Below, piece after piece: positions 8,456 through 16,328 of a DNA stretch of 64,000 bases. This DNA comes from Aquihabitans sp. G128. GTDB taxonomy: Bacteria; Actinomycetota; Acidimicrobiia; Acidimicrobiales; Iamiaceae. The first letter of the stretch is position 1, and the number at the start of each line of letters is the position of its first letter. The position numbers and the translations under genes are program-made. The stretch is taken from contig NZ_CP077604.1 in NCBI RefSeq assembly GCF_019048865.1, positions 62,001 through 126,000 on the forward strand. Direction: 5' to 3'. The notes under the pieces are model-generated. The model ran no database searches. It was given only the letters and a program-made list of their open reading frames with translations, and was not told the origin of the DNA.

Positions 8456-8755
8456 ATGTCGCTCCGCCGCACGCTCCAACTCGCCTTCGCCCTCGCGGTG
8501 GCCTCGCTCGCCCTGGCCTTCTCCACCGCCGCCGGCGCCGTCGACAACCCCGACTACACGGCCCCGCCGCCCACGTCGGTCGTCTCGAACTCGACGCCCA
8601 AGCCGGTGCGCCAGATCGCCAGCACCGCGGCCACCCCATCCCGCCAGCAGCTCGCCATCACCGGCTCCGACGTGGCCGGCACCGTCGCCGTCGGCACGAT
8701 CCTGGTGGCCGGTGGCGCCGTCGTCCTCCTGGTGCGCCGTCGGGCCGCCGCCTGA
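8456..8755 (+). CDS. Small secreted protein with LAxTG sortase-anchoring signal
   Basis: 99 residues. A signal peptide (Arg-Arg near the start, hydrophobic stretch 8-24, likely cleavage after AGA near 28) leads a short Pro/Thr/Ser-rich mature region of about 35 residues. Then come LAITG (66-70), a hydrophobic segment (about 75-93) and a terminal RRR. This is the complete layout of a class-E sortase substrate, in which LAxTG replaces LPxTG. The exposed portion is too short to be an enzyme, so a wall stalk or spacer is likely. No sortase gene is in the window. The ATG at 8417 would push the signal peptide inward, so 8456 is chosen. Confidence 0.8.
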   Translation: MSLRRTLQLAFALAVASLALAFSTAAGAVDNPDYTAPPPTSVVSNSTPKPVRQIASTAATPSRQQLAITGSDVAGTVAVGTILVAGGAVVLLVRRRAAA

Positions 8756-8796
8756 TCGACCTGGCCCCGGCGGGCCCCGTACGACCTGTCTGACGC

Positions 8797-8822
8797 AAGG
8801 CCCGGGCTCCGGCCCGGGCCTT
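8797..8822 (+). terminator. Bidirectional hairpin terminator between convergent genes
   Basis: A perfect 10-bp stem (AAGGCCCGGG, loop CTCCGG, CCCGGGCCTT) sits 41 bases after the LAxTG gene stop and 65 bases from the stop of the opposing glycosyltransferase gene. The symmetric AA...TT ends let it work in both directions. Confidence 0.7.
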
Positions 8823-8887
8823 CGTCGTTCCCGGCCACCGAGGGTGGGCCGCCTCGGCGGCGACGGGTGGTCAGCGGTGACGGACGA

Positions 8888-9418
8888 TCAGCGGTGGCGG
8901 CGAGCGGCGTGGCGGGCGACCAGCGGGTCGACCAAGGCCCGGAAGCGGTCGACGGTGGCGCCGACCTCGCCGTCGTCCGGCGGGATGCGCAGGGCGGTCG
9001 GATCGGCCAGGGCGCGGTCGAGCAGGGCGACGAGATCGGCCTCGTCGGCGGCCAGCCACACCAGCTCCCGCTCGCCCATCCAGGCGGTGAAGGCCACCTG
9101 GTGGTCGTCGACGTGCTCGCCGAGGGTGCCCCGGCGGGGCACCACGATGGGCCGGTGCCCGACCGAGCGAGCGTCCATGATCCCGCCGGGACCGCCCTGG
9201 GCCACCACGGCGTCGGCGCCGGCCATGGCGGCCACCAGCTCGTCGTAGCCCAGCATCTCCACCGACTCGACGTGGGCCGGCGCCGCCGACTCGCCCCGTT
9301 GCACCAGCACGGCCACGTCGGGGTGGGCCACGGCCCAGGCGTCGATCCAGCCGACCAGCCGGTCGAACGGGTGGTGGTCGGTGCCCACCGTGACCACCAC
9401 GCGGTAGGGCCCGCTCAC
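8888..9418 (-). CDS. Glycosyltransferase catalytic subunit, PssE/Alg13-like
   Basis: 176 residues, GTG start. It begins VVVTVGTDHHPFDRL and contains GYDELVAAMAGADAVVAQGGPGGIMDA, the GT28-type C-terminal nucleotide-sugar-binding pattern of Alg13/PssE/EpsF proteins. In such pairs this subunit binds UDP-sugar while the partner anchors the complex at the membrane and holds the lipid-linked acceptor. The GTG overlaps the stop of the upstream PssD-like gene by 4 bp (GTGA), so the two are translationally coupled and presumably form one enzyme. Likely role: second sugar addition in surface polysaccharide or glycolipid assembly. Confidence 0.8.
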   Translation of the reverse strand: MSGPYRVVVTVGTDHHPFDRLVGWIDAWAVAHPDVAVLVQRGESAAPAHVESVEMLGYDELVAAMAGADAVVAQGGPGGIMDARSVGHRPIVVPRRGTLGEHVDDHQVAFTAWMGERELVWLAADEADLVALLDRALADPTALRIPPDDGEVGATVDRFRALVDPLVARHAARRHR

Positions 9419-9897
9419 AGCAGCGGCCCGATCACGACGGTGTCCTTGTACAGGGCCTGCTGCTCGGGCCACTGCACGCAGAAGCGGGTGGTGAAGGGCC
9501 GGCACAACCGACCGGTCATGGTGGGGGAGTCGATCCGGTCGAACACCTCCGCGTAGATGGTGGGGATGCGCAGTGCCCAGGCCACCACGAAGAACGGCAC
9601 CGCCACGCCGGCGCCGGTGGACACCACGGCGTCGGGCCGGATCCGCCACACCTCGCGGATGGCCAGCACGGTGTTGCGGAGCAGGTTCGGGATGTTCCGG
9701 GTGGTGGGGTGGTGGGCCCAGATGACGGCCTCGTCGGCCAGCACGGAGCGGGCGTCAGGCTTGTCGAAGGTGACCCACGTGCGGTCGTGGCCCCGCCACC
9801 AGCCACCGAGGCGGACGAGCTGGGCCAGGTGGCCGCCGGCCGAGCCGACCAGGAGCACGTGGCCGCGGGCCGGCTGCTGGTCGTCGACACCCGTCAT
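9415..9897 (-). CDS. Glycosyltransferase membrane/acceptor subunit, PssD/Alg14-like
   Basis: 160 residues. HVLLVGSAGGHLAQLV at the N terminus is the hallmark of Alg14/PssD/EpsE proteins. A hydrophobic patch (VAVPFFVVAWALRIPTIY) and CRPFTTRFCVQWPEQ near the end are also typical. These proteins recruit the Alg13-like catalytic partner to the membrane. The partner gene overlaps its end. A -10-like TACGGT lies 7 nt before the ATG. With the sugar-phosphate transferase 3 kb away this supports a small polysaccharide locus. Confidence 0.82.
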   Translation of the reverse strand: MTGVDDQQPARGHVLLVGSAGGHLAQLVRLGGWWRGHDRTWVTFDKPDARSVLADEAVIWAHHPTTRNIPNLLRNTVLAIREVWRIRPDAVVSTGAGVAVPFFVVAWALRIPTIYAEVFDRIDSPTMTGRLCRPFTTRFCVQWPEQQALYKDTVVIGPLL

Positions 9898-9904
9898 CGG
9901 CCAG

Positions 9905-9910
9905 ACCGTA
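9905..9910 (-). promoter_or_regulatory. -10-like hexamer of PssD-like gene
   Basis: On the minus strand TACGGT lies 7 nt before the ATG at 9897. The divergent gene has its own TACCCT 37 bases away, so the two promoters face apart. Confidence 0.4.
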
Positions 9911-9946
9911 CCCGGCCCGGAGTGGCCCGCCGTGCGCCGGGGTCCG

Positions 9947-9952
9947 TACCCT
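9947..9952 (+). promoter_or_regulatory. -10-like hexamer of membrane protein gene
   Basis: TACCCT lies 10 nt before the ATG at 9963, with no Shine-Dalgarno sequence. Confidence 0.38.
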
Positions 9953-9962
9953 CGGCCTGGCC

Positions 9963-10814
9963 ATGATCCGCCTCGACGCCGCCTCCTTCCTGTTGCAGTG
10001 GGCCGTCGGCGGGCTGTTCTTCACCTGGCTCACCACGCGGCGCCGCGAGGTGGGCCTCGGCTACGGCTGGCTCATGCGGGTGGTCTTCGGCTCCTTCGCC
10101 CTGGCCTCGATCGTGGTCGGCCAGGCGGTCGGGCCGGTGCCGGTCCGCGACGTCGCCGCCGGTGGCGTGGTCCTGGCCTCGGGGTGGGCGCTGCTGGTGT
10201 CGGTCCGCCGCAAGGCGGCCGGCGTGGCCGGGCAGCGCGAGCGCATCGAGAAGCGCACCGCCCGGGTGGCGGCCATGACCGGCATCGACCGCGAGGAGCA
10301 GCGCTTCGACAAGGCGGCGGCGGAGTTCCCGCCGGCGCTCGACCTGGTGGCCCCGGCCATCGGCCTGGTGGGCCTGGTGGCCGCCGGCATCGATGCCGGC
10401 TCGCCGGCGTGGCTCTCGGTGCTGCGCATCGTGGTCGGCGCGGCGTTCCTGGGGTCGGTGTCCGACGCCATGCTGCTGGGGCACTGGTACCTGGTGCAGC
10501 CCGGCCTGGCCCGCGGCCCGCTGCTCGAGCTGGTGCGCTGGACGGGCTGGCTCTGGCCCTTCGAGGTGGGCGTGATGCTCCTGCCCACCGGCATGGTGTC
10601 GGTCCTGAACGGCTCCATCGACGACAACTACGGCGGGATCCTGGGCTGGATGTGGGCCACGTGCGCGGTGACCACCATCGGCCTGGTGGTGGTCACCCGC
10701 GCCGCCCTGAAGGAGCGCCAGTACTCGGCGGTGATGGCGGCCACCGGCCTGCTGTACCTGGCCATCCTCACCGCCTTCGGCACCGACCTGGTGGCCCGGG
10801 CCGTCCTGGCCTGA
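9963..10814 (+). CDS. Polytopic membrane protein of unknown function
   Basis: 283 residues, with seven or eight hydrophobic segments spread over the whole length and one polar loop (about 85-120: RRKAAGVAGQRERIEKRT and after) that should be cytoplasmic. I do not recognise a family with confidence, and no transporter, protease or cofactor-binding signature is clear. It is not obviously tied to either neighbour: a divergent glycosyltransferase pair lies on one side and the convergent PspC-domain gene starts 2 bp after its stop. The lone -10-like hexamer suggests a monocistronic, leaderless mRNA. Confidence 0.75.
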   Translation: MIRLDAASFLLQWAVGGLFFTWLTTRRREVGLGYGWLMRVVFGSFALASIVVGQAVGPVPVRDVAAGGVVLASGWALLVSVRRKAAGVAGQRERIEKRTARVAAMTGIDREEQRFDKAAAEFPPALDLVAPAIGLVGLVAAGIDAGSPAWLSVLRIVVGAAFLGSVSDAMLLGHWYLVQPGLARGPLLELVRWTGWLWPFEVGVMLLPTGMVSVLNGSIDDNYGGILGWMWATCAVTTIGLVVVTRAALKERQYSAVMAATGLLYLAILTAFGTDLVARAVLA

Positions 10815-10816
10815 GC

Positions 10817-12205
10817 TCAGGCCGCCGCCCGTTCCAGCTGCAGGGCGCCGAGGCCGAGGTCGGCGTCGAGCACCACGGTGGGCCGGCGAGCCGCCTCCTG
10901 GCCCTCGGTGGCCGGGAACCGGCGGTGGAGCTCGAGGTCCGTCCCGTCGATGCCCACCTCGCGGTCGTCGAGCAGCACCGAGCCGCCTCCGAGGTGGCCG
11001 CGGAGCTCGACGTCGACGTCGCGGGGCAGGCGCACCTCGGCGGCGCCCATGCCCAGGTCGAGCCGCACCACCGTGCGCGACCCAGGGGCCAGCTCGAGCC
11101 CGGTGAGGTCCAGCTCCTGGTGGCCGACGCCGAGGCGGTAGCTCGGGGGCAGGTCGGCGATGCTGGTCGGGCGGTCGCGGTGGTGGCCGATGCCGCCCCG
11201 GAAGGTCACGCCGGGGATGGCGGCGAGCACCAGGAACGGGATCGTGAGCACGGCGACGCCGGCGAGGGCCCACGACCACCCCCAGAGGGGTGCGGTCGCC
11301 AGGCCCACCAGGGCGATGCCCAGCACGGTGGCCGGCACGGCCCACCCCGGCAGCGAGACCCAGCCGGTGGCCCAGAGGGCCCCGGTCACCGTGGCGCCCT
11401 CGACGGCGCCGAGGACGAAGAGGTTGCGCACCAACCGGTGCTGGCGTCGGCGCTCGCGCCGGGAGGGGGGCAGGTCCAGCACGGAGGTGGAGGGCGCGGC
11501 ATCGTCGTCGGACCAGCGGCGCACGGGCTCGGTGAGGTCGTCCGGCGACGGCTCCGCCCCGGGGACCACGGCGGTGGGGGTGGCCCACAGCTCGACCGCC
11601 GTCGGGTCAGCACCCGGGTCGGTCGGCGTCGACGGGGCGGCCGGGGTGGGCGGAGCCGGACGGCGACCGCCGCCACCCGGGCCGCCGCCGTCCGGGCCGT
11701 CCCCGCCCGGTCCGACGTCGCCCCCGCTCGGACCGGCCGAGCGGTGGCGGTCGTGGCGGGTGGCCCAGGCCAGGGCGGCGATCCCCAGCACCAGGAACAC
11801 GGGGAACGGCCCTTCATGCGACCCGTCGGTGGCGACGGACCAGGCCCCGCTGGCCACCAGCGCCGCCACCACCAGGAGGATGGCGGTGGTGACGGGACGG
11901 TCGCTGCTCGGGCCGTGCTCGCGGTACCAGCGCAGCGCCACGGGCTCGTCGTCGATGGTGTCCGGCACGAACAGCCAGGCCGCGGCGTAGGCGACCAGCA
12001 CGAAGCCCAGCGAGAAGATGGCGGCCACGCCGAGGGCGATCCGGATGATGTTGGGCTCGAGGCCGAGGTGCTCGGCCAGCCCGCCGGCCACGCCACCGAG
12101 GTACCGGTCCTCGGTCGAGCGGCGCAGGCGACGGGCGTCGCGGCCGAAGGGCGGTGGGGGCGGGTTGGGGGGCGGAGGAGCGTGGGTGGAGGTGTCGGGA
12201 GCCAT
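10817..12205 (-). CDS. PspC-domain membrane protein with C-terminal adhesin-like beta domain
   Basis: 462 residues. After a Pro-rich start, RRSTEDRYLGGVAGGLAEHLG opens a PspC domain with its membrane segment (about 30-85). More membrane segments follow near 97-130, then a Gly/Pro/Asp-rich linker, then three or four segments around 270-350. The last 110 residues (from about LPPSYRLGVGHQELDLTG) look like the repetitive beta domain often attached to PspC in actinobacteria. PspC proteins sense envelope stress. Start at 12205: CACGAT lies 6 nt before the ATG. It is divergent from a histidine kinase that also begins with PspC, as in LiaRS/PspC-type envelope-stress loci. Confidence 0.82.
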   Translation of the reverse strand: MAPDTSTHAPPPPNPPPPPFGRDARRLRRSTEDRYLGGVAGGLAEHLGLEPNIIRIALGVAAIFSLGFVLVAYAAAWLFVPDTIDDEPVALRWYREHGPSSDRPVTTAILLVVAALVASGAWSVATDGSHEGPFPVFLVLGIAALAWATRHDRHRSAGPSGGDVGPGGDGPDGGGPGGGGRRPAPPTPAAPSTPTDPGADPTAVELWATPTAVVPGAEPSPDDLTEPVRRWSDDDAAPSTSVLDLPPSRRERRRQHRLVRNLFVLGAVEGATVTGALWATGWVSLPGWAVPATVLGIALVGLATAPLWGWSWALAGVAVLTIPFLVLAAIPGVTFRGGIGHHRDRPTSIADLPPSYRLGVGHQELDLTGLELAPGSRTVVRLDLGMGAAEVRLPRDVDVELRGHLGGGSVLLDDREVGIDGTDLELHRRFPATEGQEAARRPTVVLDADLGLGALQLERAAA

Positions 12206-12340
12206 GGGGCCATCGTGCGCGGCAGAGGCCTCCGGCACCATCGGGTACCTCCCGCTGCAGACCCCGAGCACCCTGAGGTCCGCCTCGGGGTCATCCCTGG
12301 TGCCGCTCGCGGCCCCGGGGTGCGACCATGGGCGGGCCCC

Positions 12341-13696
12341 ATGGACGCCACCCCACCCCCTGCCCCCGGCCCGCCGCCGACGGCCGAGCCGCCACCGGTG
12401 CCGTTCTCCCGCGGGCGGCGCAGCCCCGGGTGGATCGACAAGGCCCCGGGGCCGCCGTGGCGCAGCCGGGACGACCACGTCGTCACCGGCCTGGCCGGCG
12501 GCACCGCCGAGTGGCTGGGCATCTCGGCCACGCTCGTCCGAGCCGTGCTGGCCTTCGTGCTGGTGGGCTCCGGCTTCGGGGTGCTGGCCTACGTGGGCGC
12601 GGCGATCCTGCTCCCGGTGGCCGACCGCTCGGTCCCGCCGGACGAGCGGGCGGTCCGCCTCCCGCAGGGGCGCGACCTCGAGCGATCGGGGATCGCGCTG
12701 CTCGTGGCCTTCGGTGGGGCGCTGCTCCTCCGGCTGGTGGGCGTCTGGCTCGGCGGCGACCTGGCCTGGCCCGCAGCAGTGGCAGCCGCCGGCCTCTCGC
12801 TGGTCTGGGGCCGTACCGACGTGGAGCGCCGAGAGCTGTGGCGCTCGCGCCTCGTGCGCCTGCCCGGGGACGAGGCGCCAGACCGCGGGGAGGTCGTGCG
12901 GCGGCGGCGCAGCACGGTGGCCCGCTTCGTCGCCGGCACCGTGCTGTTCGTGGTCGGTGGCTCGTGGGTGCTGGCCGTGGCCCGGCCCGAGACGGTGGTG
13001 CCGGTGCTCGCGGCGACGACGGCCACCACGGCCGGGCTGGCGCTGCTGGCCGGACCGTGGATCGCCGGCCTGTGGCGGGAGCTGGGCGAGGAGCGCCGCC
13101 GCCGGATCCGGGACCAGGAACGGGCCGAGGTGGCCGCCCAGCTCCACGACTCGGTGCTGCAGACCCTCGCCCTGATCCAGCGCGACCCGGAGACGCCCCG
13201 GCGGGTGGCCCACCTGGCCCGCCAGCAGGAGCGTTCGCTGCGACGCTGGCTCTTCACCGAGGAGGCGCCGAACCCGGTCGACGGCGAGCCCGACCTCGCC
13301 GACCTCCCGGCGCCGCCGACGTTCGGGGCCCGCCTGCGCATGGCCGCCGAGGAGGTCGAGGACGCCACCGGCGCCGCCGTCGAGTTGGTGCTCGTGGGCG
13401 ACGCCAGGGCCGACGGCCGCACCGACGCCCTCGTGGCCGCAGCCCGCGAGGCCATGCGCAACGCCGCCGTCCACAGCGGTGCCGACGAGGTGTCGGTCTT
13501 CGCCGAGGCCACCTCCACGTCGCTCACCGTCTTCGTCCGCGACCGCGGCTCCGGCTTCGACCCGGTCCTGGTACCCGCCGACCGGCACGGCCTCCGAGAG
13601 TCGGTCGTGGGTCGCCTCGCCCGGGTGGGCGGCAGCGCCACCGTCGCCAGCGCCCCGGGCGAGGGCACCGAGGTCTCGATGGAGCTGATCCGATGA
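12341..13696 (+). CDS. PspC-fused sensor histidine kinase (NarL-partner type)
   Basis: 451 residues. A Pro-rich N terminus leads a PspC domain (about 45-95: VVTGLAGGTAEWLGISATLVR and its membrane segment), then three or four membrane segments (115-240). The HisKA_3 dimerisation helix carries phospho-acceptor His269 in QLHDSVLQTLALI. The ATPase domain has REAMRNAAVHSGADEV (N box) and RDRGSGFDP (G1 box). It should autophosphorylate in response to envelope stress and pass the phosphate to the regulator whose ATG overlaps its stop (ATGA). The ATG at 12341 is in frame with PspC; the ATG at 12328 is not. Confidence 0.9.
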   Translation: MDATPPPAPGPPPTAEPPPVPFSRGRRSPGWIDKAPGPPWRSRDDHVVTGLAGGTAEWLGISATLVRAVLAFVLVGSGFGVLAYVGAAILLPVADRSVPPDERAVRLPQGRDLERSGIALLVAFGGALLLRLVGVWLGGDLAWPAAVAAAGLSLVWGRTDVERRELWRSRLVRLPGDEAPDRGEVVRRRRSTVARFVAGTVLFVVGGSWVLAVARPETVVPVLAATTATTAGLALLAGPWIAGLWRELGEERRRRIRDQERAEVAAQLHDSVLQTLALIQRDPETPRRVAHLARQQERSLRRWLFTEEAPNPVDGEPDLADLPAPPTFGARLRMAAEEVEDATGAAVELVLVGDARADGRTDALVAAAREAMRNAAVHSGADEVSVFAEATSTSLTVFVRDRGSGFDPVLVPADRHGLRESVVGRLARVGGSATVASAPGEGTEVSMELIR

Positions 13697-14343
13697 CCGG
13701 TCGCGTCCGCGTGTTCCTCGTCGACGACCACACGTTGTTCCGCGCCGGGGTGCGGGCCGAGCTGGCCGAGTCGGTCGAGGTGGTGGGCGAGGCCGGCGAC
13801 GTCGCCGAGGCCATCGCCGGCATCGAGGCCAGCAGGCCCGACGTCGTCCTGCTCGATGTGCACCTGCCCGGGGGCGGGGGTGCGGCGGTGGCCGCCGCCG
13901 TCCGCGAGCGGCGGCCCGAGGTGCGCTTCCTCGCCCTGTCGGTCTCGGACGCGGCCGAGGACGTGATCGCGGTCATCCGGGCGGGGGCGCGGGGCTACGT
14001 GACCAAGACCATCGACCGGGCCGGCCTGGTCGACGCCATCGCCCGAGTGGCCGCCGGCGACGCCGTGTTCTCGCCCCGCCTCGCCGGCTTCGTGCTCGAC
14101 GCCTTCGCCCACGACCCGGGGGAGGCCCCGGCGGTGGCCGATCCGGAGCTCGACTCGCTCACGCCCCGGGAGCAGGAGGTCCTGCGCCTCATCGCCCGGG
14201 GCTACACCTACAAGGAGCTGGCCCGACAGCTGGTCATCTCGGTGAAGACGGTGGAGACCCACGTGTCGTCGGTGCTGCGCAAGCTCCAGCTCTCCAGCCG
14301 CCACGAGCTCACCCGTTGGGCCAACGACCGGCGCCTGCTCTGA
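13693..14343 (+). CDS. NarL/FixJ-family response regulator
   Basis: 216 residues. The receiver domain has the acidic pair at 11-12, phospho-acceptor Asp55 (VVLLDVHLPG) and Lys in VTKTID. The LuxR-type DNA-binding helix-turn-helix (about 148-210) begins LTPREQEVLRLIARGYTYKELA and ends SVKTVETHVSSVLRKLQL. The start overlaps the kinase stop by 4 bp, so the two form a translationally coupled pair. A likely target is the divergent PspC gene next to the kinase, by analogy with LiaR-type regulators; this is inference. Confidence 0.93.
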   Translation: MTGRVRVFLVDDHTLFRAGVRAELAESVEVVGEAGDVAEAIAGIEASRPDVVLLDVHLPGGGGAAVAAAVRERRPEVRFLALSVSDAAEDVIAVIRAGARGYVTKTIDRAGLVDAIARVAAGDAVFSPRLAGFVLDAFAHDPGEAPAVADPELDSLTPREQEVLRLIARGYTYKELARQLVISVKTVETHVSSVLRKLQLSSRHELTRWANDRRLL

Positions 14344-14347
14344 CGCT

Positions 14348-14353
14348 TAGGCT
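14348..14353 (+). promoter_or_regulatory. -10-like hexamer of ku
   Basis: TAGGCT lies 6 nt before the ATG at 14360, with no Shine-Dalgarno sequence, so ku may have its own leaderless promoter. Confidence 0.4.
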
Positions 14354-14359
14354 CTGGCC

Positions 14360-15328
14360 ATGGCTCGACCCATCTGGAACGGCGCGATCAGCTTCGGGCT
14401 CGTCAGCATCCCGGTGAAGCTCTTCTCCGCCACCGTCGACAAGTCGGTGCGGTTCCACCAGATCGACTCCCGGACCGGCAGCCGCGTCCGCCAGAAGCGG
14501 GTGGCCGAGGCCGACGGCGTCGAGGTGGGCTACGAGGACATCGTCAAGGGCTACGAGCTGGCCTCGGGCCGCTACGTCACCATCACCGACGACGAGATGG
14601 CGTCGGTCGACCCGAAGGCTAGTCGCACCATCGACCTGCTCGAGTTCGTCGACCTCGAGTCGATCGACCCGATCTTCTACAACTCGGCGTACTACCTGGC
14701 CCCCGACCCGGCCACTGCCAAGCCCTACGCCCTCCTGCTCAACGCCATGCTGGACGCAGGCAAGGTCGGCATCGCCACCTTCGTCATGCGGGGCAAGGAG
14801 TACCTGGCCGCCATCCGAGCGGACGAGGACAAGCTGGTGCTCTCCACCATGCGCTACGCCGACGAGATCCGCGGCGTGGAGGAGATCGAGCAGCTCGACG
14901 CGGTGCGCGAGGTGGAGCTCACCGACAAGGAGGTGGCCATGGCCGGCCAGCTCATCGAGAGCCTCGACGCCGAGTTCGACCCCAGCCGCTTCCACGACTC
15001 CTACCGCGAGAAGATCATGGAGATGGTCCAGGCCAAGGGCGACGGCGAGGAAGCGCCCGTGGCCGAGGTCGAGGACGACGGCGAGCACAAGGTGATCGAC
15101 CTGATGGCCGCCCTCGAGGCCAGCGTCGCCGACGCCAAGGCGGCCCGGAAGCGCCACCCGACGGGCGCCGAGGCCGAGGCCGAAGACGACGAGGACGAGG
15201 CGCCGGCCAAGAAGGCGGCCGCCAAGAAGGCGCCGGCGAAGAAGGCGGCGGCCAAGAAGGCTCCGGCGAAGAAGGCGGCCGCCAAGAAGGCGCCGGCCAA
15301 GCGGGCCGCCGCCCGCAAGTCGGCCTGA
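14360..15328 (+). CDS. ku: Ku-type DNA end-binding protein
   Basis: 322 residues. MARPIWNGAISFGLVSIPVK is the standard bacterial Ku N terminus, and the Ku core runs to about 255. It forms a homodimeric ring on DNA double-strand ends and recruits LigD for non-homologous end joining. The last 40 residues are a Lys/Ala/Pro repeat tail, like the basic tails that in mycobacterial and other Ku proteins hold DNA and permit threading. The LigD polymerase module follows directly. Length and domain content are normal for actinobacterial Ku with an extended tail. Confidence 0.95.
   Translation: MARPIWNGAISFGLVSIPVKLFSATVDKSVRFHQIDSRTGSRVRQKRVAEADGVEVGYEDIVKGYELASGRYVTITDDEMASVDPKASRTIDLLEFVDLESIDPIFYNSAYYLAPDPATAKPYALLLNAMLDAGKVGIATFVMRGKEYLAAIRADEDKLVLSTMRYADEIRGVEEIEQLDAVREVELTDKEVAMAGQLIESLDAEFDPSRFHDSYREKIMEMVQAKGDGEEAPVAEVEDDGEHKVIDLMAALEASVADAKAARKRHPTGAEAEAEDDEDEAPAKKAAAKKAPAKKAAAKKAPAKKAAAKKAPAKRAAARKSA
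15200..15312 (+). repeat. Tandem coding repeat in the Ku tail
   Basis: About three and a half degenerate 30-bp units encode APAKKAAAKK-type repeats. Such lysine-rich repeats mimic histone H1-like tails and vary in number between strains by slippage. Confidence 0.7.
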
Positions 15329-15344
15329 GGCCCGCCCCGCCCCC

Positions 15345-16248
15345 ATGCCCGGCGCGCACCGAGGTCACCATCGACGGGCGGGCCCTGTCGGTCTCGAACC
15401 TCGACAAGGTGCTCTACCCCGAGGCCGGGTTCACCAAGGCCGAGGTGATCGACTACTACGTGCGCATCGCCCCGGTGCTGCTGGCCCACCTGGGCGACCG
15501 CGGCATCACCATGCGCCGGTTCCCCAACGGCGTCGACGCCGGCTCCTTCTTCGAGAAGCGGTGCCCGACGCACCGGCCCGACTGGGTGGGCACCGCCGAC
15601 GGGCCGGGCGACCACAACGGCACCATCGGCTACTGCCGCCTCGACAGCACTGCGGCGCTGGCATGGGCGGCCAACCTGGCAGCCATCGAGCTCCACGCCC
15701 CCATGGCCCGGGCCCACGACATCGAGTCGCCCACCATGGTGGTGTTCGACCTCGACCCGGGGCCCGGCACCGGGATGGTGCAGTGCGCCGAGGTGGGGCT
15801 CTGGATCCGCGACGTGCTGGCCGGGATCGGCTTCGACGCCTACCCCAAGACCTCGGGCTCGAAGGGCCTCCAGGTGTACCTGCCGGTCAACGGCCCGGCC
15901 ACCCACGAGGCGGCGTCGGCCTTCGCCCTGGCCGTGGCCCAGGTGCTGGAGAAGGCCCACCCCAAGCTGATCGTCACCACCATGGCCAAGGCGGCGCGCA
16001 CCGACAAGGTGCTCATCGACTGGAGCCAGAACAGCCGCCACAAGACCACCATCTGCACCTACTCGCTCCGGGCCCGCCCGCAGCCGACGGTGTCGACGCC
16101 GGTCACCTGGGACGAGGTGGCTGCGGCCGCCGACGGACAACCCCTCTCGTTCCAAGCCGCCGACGTGCTGGCCCGGATCGACGAGCTCGGCGACCTCTTC
16201 GCCCCCACCCTCGACCAGGTCCAGGAGCTCCCCGCGCCCCGGACTTGA
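15345..16248 (+). CDS. ligD: LigD-type primase-polymerase (NHEJ PolDom), start region frame-shifted
   Basis: Stand-alone polymerase module of the NHEJ system: it fills and extends ends, often with ribonucleotides. Conserved features include VSNLDKVLYPEAGFTKAEV at the N terminus, FFEKRCPTHRPDW, the catalytic pair in MVVFDLDPGPG, and KTSGSKGLQVYLP. The uninterrupted frame only has a GTG at 15409, inside the conserved NLDKVLYP motif, but typical sequence (EVTIDGRALSVSNLDK) extends upstream to 15361. The only ATG, at 15345, is in the frame one base away. One surplus base between 15348 and 15360 would give a normal 300-residue protein. Neither the ATP-dependent ligase domain nor the phosphoesterase domain is present here. 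Confidence 0.85.
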
Positions 16249-16328
16249 TCGCCCCGCTTGATCCCGGCAGCCTCCCGCCGATGGGGCGGGGCGCCGGGCG
16301 CCGCCCACCACCGCCACCGGAGACGAAC

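Noticed and set aside
9557..12340. Upstream part of the very long forward frame ending at 13696
   Set aside because: Before the ATG at 12341 it is Arg/Gly/Pro-rich shadow sequence opposite real genes; PspC homology begins only at 12341.
15409..15411. GTG at 15409 as the true start of ligD polymerase gene
   Set aside because: It lies inside the conserved NLDKVLYP motif; homologous sequence continues upstream in the same frame to 15361.
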